DNA from: an uncultured Bacteroidales bacterium | Lineage (GTDB): Bacteria > Bacteroidota > Bacteroidia > Bacteroidales > UBA3663 | Assembly (NCBI GenBank): GCA_905236195.1 | Contig: CAJOOX010000011.1 | Coordinates: forward strand, 1-9,215 | DNA: 9,215 nucleotides | Reading direction: 5' to 3' | Shown here: piece after piece, positions 5,665 through 9,215 of the stretch | Layout: each line of letters begins with the position of its first letter | How positions within the stretch are numbered: the first letter of the stretch is position 1 | Translations under genes and position numbers: made by a program | The notes under the pieces: generated by a model | Seen by the model: the letters and a program-made list of their open reading frames with translations, nothing else | The model's database searches: none | Told to the model about the DNA's origin: nothing

Positions 5665-6807
5665 ATGAAGACTGCGATTGATAAAGAGAAAGAAGTAAAA
5701 AAGGCTCCGTCTAACCCCGTCGAGCGCATCAAGGGAACCGTCAAGAAGGCCCGGGATAAACCCCGGAAGCTTGGGCGGCTCCCGTACGCGACTGGGAATA
5801 AGTGGATAGAGATGGGAAAACTACTTGCCAACCCCATCTACTTTTTCTTCAGGATGATCGTGCAGTTTGAAATCAACATCATCTTTTCAGCCGCCAACTC
5901 CGGAAAGTCCCTGCTGCTCGTTCAAATCGCCGAGGATATCGCACGCGTAGAAAAGGTGTTAATCGTTGATTGTGAGCTCTCTACGAAGCAATTTCAAATG
6001 AGGTACACCAACCTTGAAACCGGTGCTGTGCATGTCTTTCCCGACAATTTTCTTCGAGCAGAAATCGATCCGGACCTGTTGGATGATGTGGCCCTGGAAG
6101 ATGCGATCTTTGACAGTGTGGAACAAGCAGCGCAAGACGGGATAAAGGTCATATGCATTGATAATCTGACGTTTATCTGCACCGATGCCGAGAAGGCTGA
6201 GGTCACCATCAAGTTCATGCGCCGTTTGATCAAACTTAAGAAAAAGTATGAATTGACGCTGATCATCGTTGCGCACACGCCGAAACGTGACCCCAGCAAA
6301 CCGATCACTCGGGATGACCTTTCCGGCTCGTCCAAGCTGATGGCTCTCATCGACAACGCGCTCGCTGTCGGCCTGTCCGCCAAGGACACCCAGCTGCGTT
6401 ACGTCAAGACCGTCAAGTTCCGCGATGATGAGTTTCCGTACCCTGCCGAACGAGTAGCGGTCTACCGCATCGACAAGGAGGATTGTTACACCCGATTTGT
6501 CTACCAGGGCCGTGAAGATGAACAGGATCACCTTCGCAAGAAGAACCAGTTCACCGAGATGGAAGACATGCAGGAGTTCATTGACATGGAGGCGCGGCAG
6601 ATGTCTCTGCGGGAAATGTCGGAGGAAACCGGCATCGCGCGGAGTACCATTCACCGCAAGCTGAAAAAAGCGAAGGCGTTGGGTATAACTCCTTCCATCG
6701 GCGCTGCTACGGAGCCTTCCGACGTGTCCCGTCCCACTCCTGGAATGGGAAGCGTGGGACAGCGTGAGACGGACGTCAGGATTCCATTTGAGGACGAGGA
6801 GGATTAG
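5665..6807 (+). CDS. RepA-like RecA-fold ATPase
   Basis: This 380-aa cytoplasmic P-loop ATPase resembles the RepA/AAA_25 helicase-like proteins of plasmids and Bacteroidota elements, and probably loads or acts with the downstream primase in replicating the excised element. The basic N-terminus (1-40) is followed by Walker A SAANSGKS (75-82; the first position is S rather than G), Walker B VICIDN (162-167, D166) and the sensor-like LIIVAHTPKR (199-208). A C-terminal helix-turn-helix (about 313-336, LREMSEETGIARSTIHRKL) likely gives DNA binding. The tail (about 340-380) is disordered, rich in P, S, G and D/E, and its DNA carries a cluster of GTCCC/GGGAC motifs. The gene begins 2 nt after the HTH gene and ends 2 nt before the primase gene. 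The ATG at 5665 is supported by the strong ribosome site. Confidence 0.87.
   Translation: MKTAIDKEKEVKKAPSNPVERIKGTVKKARDKPRKLGRLPYATGNKWIEMGKLLANPIYFFFRMIVQFEINIIFSAANSGKSLLLVQIAEDIARVEKVLIVDCELSTKQFQMRYTNLETGAVHVFPDNFLRAEIDPDLLDDVALEDAIFDSVEQAAQDGIKVICIDNLTFICTDAEKAEVTIKFMRRLIKLKKKYELTLIIVAHTPKRDPSKPITRDDLSGSSKLMALIDNALAVGLSAKDTQLRYVKTVKFRDDEFPYPAERVAVYRIDKEDCYTRFVYQGREDEQDHLRKKNQFTEMEDMQEFIDMEARQMSLREMSEETGIARSTIHRKLKKAKALGITPSIGAATEPSDVSRPTPGMGSVGQRETDVRIPFEDEED
6726..6760. repeat. GTCCC/GGGAC cluster inside the ATPase gene
   Basis: GTCCC at 6726-6730 and 6731-6735 lie head to tail, followed 20 nt later by the opposite-facing GGGAC at 6756-6760. The 11-mer GTCCCGTCCCA (6726-6736) is the exact reverse complement of 7826-7836 in the next gene. 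It encodes part of the disordered tail, so the DNA is free to hold a binding site. Confidence 0.5.
6797..6802 (+). promoter_or_regulatory. Strong Shine-Dalgarno for the primase-like gene
   Basis: AGGAGG lies 7 nt before the ATG at 6810 and overlaps the last codons (Glu-Glu-Asp) of the ATPase. It decides the start of the primase-like gene. Confidence 0.65.
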
Positions 6808-6809
6808 CG

Positions 6810-8012
6810 ATGGAACACCGTTATACCCTCGCGCCCTACACGCGCACGGCAGACTGGCTCATATGCCCGAACTGCAACCAACGTCAGCTCGTTCCATACG
6901 TGGATACCGAGACTGGCGAAATCCTCGATCCCTCTTGTGGCCGGTGCAACCGTGAATCCAATTGCGGGTACCACCTTCCGCCACGAGAATTCTTCAAGCA
7001 AAACCCTGGGGCTCGTCCCCAGGGCGATGCCTGGAAGGAACCACCAGCATGGCTGAAGAATCTGCCCAACCGTCCGAGAGCGATGCCACAGTCGGCGAAG
7101 CCCGCTTCTTCCATCTGCGTCCTTCCCAATGAACTCGTTGAAAGGACCATCTTGTTTGAGCCGAGAAGCAACTTCGTGAAGTTCCTTGACACATTGTTCG
7201 ACCCGCTCGTCGTGGAAGGCCTGACCATCATGTACAACTTGGGCATCACGAAGAAAGGCGAGGTATTATTCTACCAAAAGGACATAAAGGGCCGCTACCG
7301 GGGCGGAAAAATCCTGCAGTACGACCCTGTCCTGGGCAAACGCATCAAAAAGGGGGGCGGCATCCCGGTCAACTGGGTACATCCGCTATTCAAGAAACGC
7401 GGCTTCATCCCTGAGACTTGGTCGATGACGCAGTGCGTGTTCGGCGAGCATTTGCTTGCAGAATATCCCGAGAAGCCGGTCATCCTCGTTGAGGCCGAAA
7501 AGACAGCCGTCGTTTGCTGCGGTTTCATGCCGGAGTACAACTGGCTGGCAACAGGTGGCAAGACGCAGCTCGGCGAGAAACTGAATGTGCTCAAGGGCTA
7601 CGACGTCACGGCGCTGCCAGACATCGATGCCGTCGAGTATTGGCAGGAATACTTCGCCAAGTTCCCGGGTGCTGACATTAAGGTGGAAGATCCCTATGGG
7701 GAAGCGGCTACTGAAGAAGACCGGGAGAATCAAATCGATATTGCCGATCTTCTTATCCGTTGGCATCAGTCCGGTGAGCCCGACGATGCTGTTGTCCCAA
7801 CTGTCCCGACCGTTCCTCTCATCTCTGGGACGGGACGGCCTGCAGTGGAGTACAAGAGCGCCGTGGCCAACATGGTCGCCAAGTGCATTCCTGCTGAGAA
7901 CATGCCGGAGGTTGAGGCGCTTATCGAAGATTTCGACCTCGAGTTGGTTAGTGTATCACGCTCAAAATCAGAAGACAATGAAGATACTAATCGACAACGG
8001 CCACGGCCGTGA
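6810..8012 (+). CDS. Toprim primase-like protein with N-terminal zinc finger
   Basis: This 400-aa protein looks like the primase-type proteins (DUF6371-like) of Bacteroidota mobile elements, which would lay primers for element replication. The N-terminal zinc ribbon has C19-x-x-C22, C43-x-x-C46 and C52 (CPNCNQ, CGRCNRESNCGYH). The central part (about 105-205) contains the FYQKDIKGRYRGGKILQYDP block. A Toprim-like fold follows: strand and acidic residue VILVEAEKTA (224-233, E228), LATGG (246-250) and LPDIDAVEYW (269-278, D271 and D273). The C-terminal tail (about 325-400) is low-complexity (VVPTVPTVPLISG), and its DNA holds GTCCC/GGGAC motifs. Its last 35 nt overlap the amidase gene in another frame. 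Family name is tentative; a primer-making activity is inferred from the fold and from the ATPase next door. Confidence 0.8.
   Translation: MEHRYTLAPYTRTADWLICPNCNQRQLVPYVDTETGEILDPSCGRCNRESNCGYHLPPREFFKQNPGARPQGDAWKEPPAWLKNLPNRPRAMPQSAKPASSICVLPNELVERTILFEPRSNFVKFLDTLFDPLVVEGLTIMYNLGITKKGEVLFYQKDIKGRYRGGKILQYDPVLGKRIKKGGGIPVNWVHPLFKKRGFIPETWSMTQCVFGEHLLAEYPEKPVILVEAEKTAVVCCGFMPEYNWLATGGKTQLGEKLNVLKGYDVTALPDIDAVEYWQEYFAKFPGADIKVEDPYGEAATEEDRENQIDIADLLIRWHQSGEPDDAVVPTVPTVPLISGTGRPAVEYKSAVANMVAKCIPAENMPEVEALIEDFDLELVSVSRSKSEDNEDTNRQRPRP
7794..7836. repeat. GTCCC/GGGAC cluster inside the primase-like gene
   Basis: GTCCC at 7794-7798 and 7803-7807 are 9 bp apart, the same period as after the integrase. 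GGGAC at 7827-7831 and 7832-7836 face the other way after 19 nt. TGGGACGGGAC (7826-7836) is the inverse copy of 6726-6736. GTCCCAAC (7794-7801) also occurs before the integrase and before the HTH gene. The region encodes VPTVPTVP and following tail residues. Confidence 0.5.
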
Positions 8013-8577
8013 CACCGCGGGCAAGTGCTCGCCCGACGGACATTTCCGCGAATATCAGTACAACCGTGAAATCGCTCACGCCATCGTAGCGCACCTGCAG
8101 TACCGGGGCTATGATGCGGAGCTGCTTGTCCCTGAATTCGAGGACATTCCCCTGAAGGAGCGTGTGCGTCGTGCCAACCAGAAGACCTGCCAGTTCGGTC
8201 ATCCGACCACCGACACCATCCTCATCAGCATTCATGTCAATGCTGCCGGTTCCGATGGGAAGTGGCACACTGCGACTGGGTGGAGTGCCTATACGTTTCC
8301 GGGGCATACTGAGTCCGACCGCCTGGCGGATTGCCTGTATTGGGCGGCAGAGAAGTATTTGCCGGGGCATATGCTCCGGACGGACTTTTCCGATGCTGAT
8401 CCGGATCTGGAGGAGCCGTTCTACATTCTGAAGCACACGTATTGTCCGGCGGTGCTAACCGAAAATGGTTTTATGGATTCACGGGAGTCGTTGAGGTTTC
8501 TGGAGAGTCCGGAAGGGAAGAAGGCGATCGTGGCGTTGCATGTGGCGGGGATTGTTGAATATTTGGAGTCGTCGTAA
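7978..8577 (+). CDS. N-acetylmuramoyl-L-alanine amidase, family 3
   Basis: This 199-aa zinc amidase would cut the amide bond between muramic acid and the stem peptide of peptidoglycan. It is essentially a bare Amidase_3 domain. Zinc ligands are H9 (ILIDNGHGRDT), E25 (FREYQYN) and H86 (ISIHVNAA), with catalytic E162 in LTENGFMDS; all key residues are present. There is no signal peptide, so it would stay in the cytoplasm unless a holin, secretion route or cell lysis lets it out, as with phage endolysins. The ATG at 7978 begins exactly at the domain's first strand (MKILIDNGHG). It overlaps the primase-like gene by 35 nt and has no clear ribosome site, pointing to translational coupling. The same frame is open further upstream (from 7585), but that part is out-of-frame primase-gene sequence. 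Use in release or transfer of the element is inferred. Confidence 0.92.
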   Translation: MKILIDNGHGRDTAGKCSPDGHFREYQYNREIAHAIVAHLQYRGYDAELLVPEFEDIPLKERVRRANQKTCQFGHPTTDTILISIHVNAAGSDGKWHTATGWSAYTFPGHTESDRLADCLYWAAEKYLPGHMLRTDFSDADPDLEEPFYILKHTYCPAVLTENGFMDSRESLRFLESPEGKKAIVALHVAGIVEYLESS

Positions 8578-8604
8578 CGTAATACCAAGCGCAACCTTCT
8601 CGTC

Positions 8605-8626
8605 ATGCCCGGCTCTGACCAGGCAT
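8605..8626 (+). terminator. Weak hairpin after the amidase gene
   Basis: ATGCC-C-GG and CC-A-GGCAT pair around CTCTGA, with one C/A mismatch. CTCTTCTACGCCTT follows, with no real U-tract. It is the only terminator-like structure soon after the amidase stop, 28 nt away. Confidence 0.35.
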
Positions 8627-8642
8627 CTCTTCTACGCCTTGA

Positions 8643-8765
8643 CCCCTTTGTGTAGACAGTCTCGGATATCCCGGAGGCCTGACAGAAGACGAATTGATAG
8701 CCTCCCATAAGGTCTTCCCTCAGAAACTTGTCGAGAACGACGACATCAAAATCGTGACACGTTAA
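8643..8765 (+). pseudogene. Possible C-terminal gene remnant
   Basis: A 40-codon open frame reads PLCVDSLGYPGGLTEDELIA and then SHKVFPQKLVENDDIKIVTR before TAA at 8763-8765. It looks protein-like in composition but has no start codon: a TGA lies just before it at 8640-8642. In the neighbouring frame, LLRLDPFV leads into the same spot, so a one-base frameshift near 8650 would join the two. The family is not recognised. It could equally be a chance reading frame. Confidence 0.25.
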
Positions 8766-8791
8766 CCCTTCTATACAGTTTCCTCGTTCGG

Positions 8792-8840
8792 TGTGGAAGC
8801 GCTTCGGGCTGGTCCAAGGCCCACCCGAAGCCCTTCCACA
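8792..8840. repeat. Strong 17-bp-arm palindrome
   Basis: TGTGGAAG-C-GCTTCGGG (8792-8808) pairs with CCCGAAGC-C-CTTCCACA (8824-8840), two perfect 8-bp helices with one C/C mismatch and a 15-nt loop. Neither strand has a good U-tract after it (TCTGTTTTCA on plus). It resembles a dispersed palindromic repeat more than a terminator. It lies 90 bp past the end of the LytTR gene on the minus strand. Confidence 0.7.
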
Positions 8841-8874
8841 TCTGTTTTCACTCCAAACCCTCAAGGGAGACCCC

Positions 8875-8897
8875 GCACCGCCCCGGCGCTGCGGTGC
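8875..8897. repeat. GC-rich hairpin downstream of LytTR gene
   Basis: GCACCGC (8875-8881) and GCGGTGC (8891-8897) form a perfect 7-bp stem with loop CCCGGCGCT. It is 33 nt after the LytTR stop codon on the minus strand. It could be part of a minus-strand terminator, but no U-tract follows. Together with the neighbouring long palindrome it makes this gap GC-rich and highly structured. Confidence 0.5.
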
Positions 8898-8929
8898 CTT
8901 CGGCCAGAACAATTTGTTAATAGATACTT

Positions 8930-9215
8930 TTACAACGTCTTCCGATACTTCCTCGAAATCGGCAGCTCCGTTCCAGCAGCCAGAAGGGAGTCGGAACCGA
9001 CTTCCGTGATGCAGGCTTTGTTGACGAGGAATGCCCGATGGATGCGGACAAAGCCTTCTCCAAGAATATTCTCCCATTGTGATATTCCTGTCTTGTTTCG
9101 ATAGGAACGTCCTTCTTGCGTCACGATGCTGACTTCCGTGTCGTTCGACTCGATATAAGCAATCTCGTCCAGCGACAAAGTAACCGTCTTTCGATCTGAG
9201 AAAAAAGTAATCTGA
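8930..9215 (-). CDS. LytTR-family DNA-binding regulator, C-terminal part
   Basis: The last 94 residues of a LytTR-domain protein are visible; the N-terminus lies beyond the right edge. The frame is open to the window end (ITFFSDRKTVTLSLDEIAYI) and contains the family hallmarks DEIAYIESNDTEVSI, GFVRIHRAFLVNKACI and the terminal LPISRKYRKTL. The LytTR domain binds direct repeats upstream of target genes. The missing part may be a response-regulator receiver domain, or the protein may be a stand-alone LytTR protein. It is transcribed toward the amidase gene (convergent), with a 352-bp gap between them. Such regulators are usually chromosomal, so this gene may be host flank, but no attachment site is visible before it. 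Confidence 0.85.
   Translation of the reverse strand, partial: QITFFSDRKTVTLSLDEIAYIESNDTEVSIVTQEGRSYRNKTGISQWENILGEGFVRIHRAFLVNKACITEVGSDSLLAAGTELPISRKYRKTL

Noticed and set aside
5959..6654. Minus-strand open frame of 231 codons opposite the ATPase gene
   Set aside because: The plus strand carries Walker motifs and an HTH in this span; the antisense frame shows no recognisable domain.
7585..7977. Upstream extension of the amidase frame to 330 codons
   Set aside because: The extension lies out of frame over the Toprim part of the primase-like gene and gives a Ser/Arg-rich non-protein-like sequence; the amidase domain starts exactly at the ATG at 7978.
8987..8993. GGGAGTC as a possible second copy of the attachment core
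   Set aside because: Only 7 bp match, it lies inside the conserved LytTR coding sequence, and no tRNA surrounds it.
8421..9077. Minus-strand open frame of 218 codons across the amidase end, the gap and the LytTR gene
   Set aside because: It overlaps two supported genes in the wrong frames, crosses two strong palindromes and is not protein-like in composition.
8578..9215. Intact tRNA at the right end of the element
   Set aside because: No T-loop TTCGA context with a matching acceptor stem is present on either strand in this part.

Overview
The window looks like the left part of an integrated mobile element in a Bacteroidota (probably Bacteroidales) chromosome. The evidence is the TAnnTTTG-type -7 promoter boxes, an integrase of the Bacteroidota arm-domain type (K-x-x-R instead of H-x-x-R), a zinc-finger/Toprim primase-like protein of the kind carried on Bacteroidales elements, and a LytTR regulator. 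Genus cannot be fixed. All assignments rest on reading motifs by eye; no search was run.

Layout. Positions 1-845 hold the 3' part of a DUF4143-type ATPase gene broken by an in-frame TAG. Positions 846-1205 have no gene. They hold an 11-bp perfect tandem repeat, a strong terminator hairpin, a 19-bp fragment matching the 3' tail of a tRNA on the minus strand (candidate attachment site), and the integrase promoter with a 10-bp palindrome across it. The tyrosine recombinase (1206-2597) reads inward. Next comes an intergenic patch (2598-2855) with GGGAC repeats at an exact 9-bp period and TTGCA repeats at a 10-bp period, then a 740-codon AT-rich gene of unknown function (2856-5078) closed by its own terminator. 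A second structured non-coding patch (5120-5335) has nested inverted repeats. It leads into a tight rightward operon of helix-turn-helix protein, RecA-fold ATPase, Toprim primase-like protein and family-3 cell-wall amidase (5336-8577), with gaps of 2 nt, 2 nt and a 35-nt overlap. Positions 8578-8929 hold hairpins and a possible gene remnant. A LytTR-domain gene on the minus strand runs off the right edge.

Working model. The integrase inserts and excises the element at a tRNA 3' end. The HTH protein is probably an excisionase/AlpA-like switch for the downstream operon. The ATPase and primase-like protein would replicate the excised form. The amidase could open the cell wall for transfer or release. 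The 740-aa protein sits in the usual cargo position between integrase and replication module and differs in base composition from both, so it is the best candidate for an undescribed accessory (for example defence) function. No relaxase, capsid, terminase or complete tRNA is visible, so the element is either a small satellite/mobilizable type or continues beyond the window. The matching attachment site was not found inside the window.
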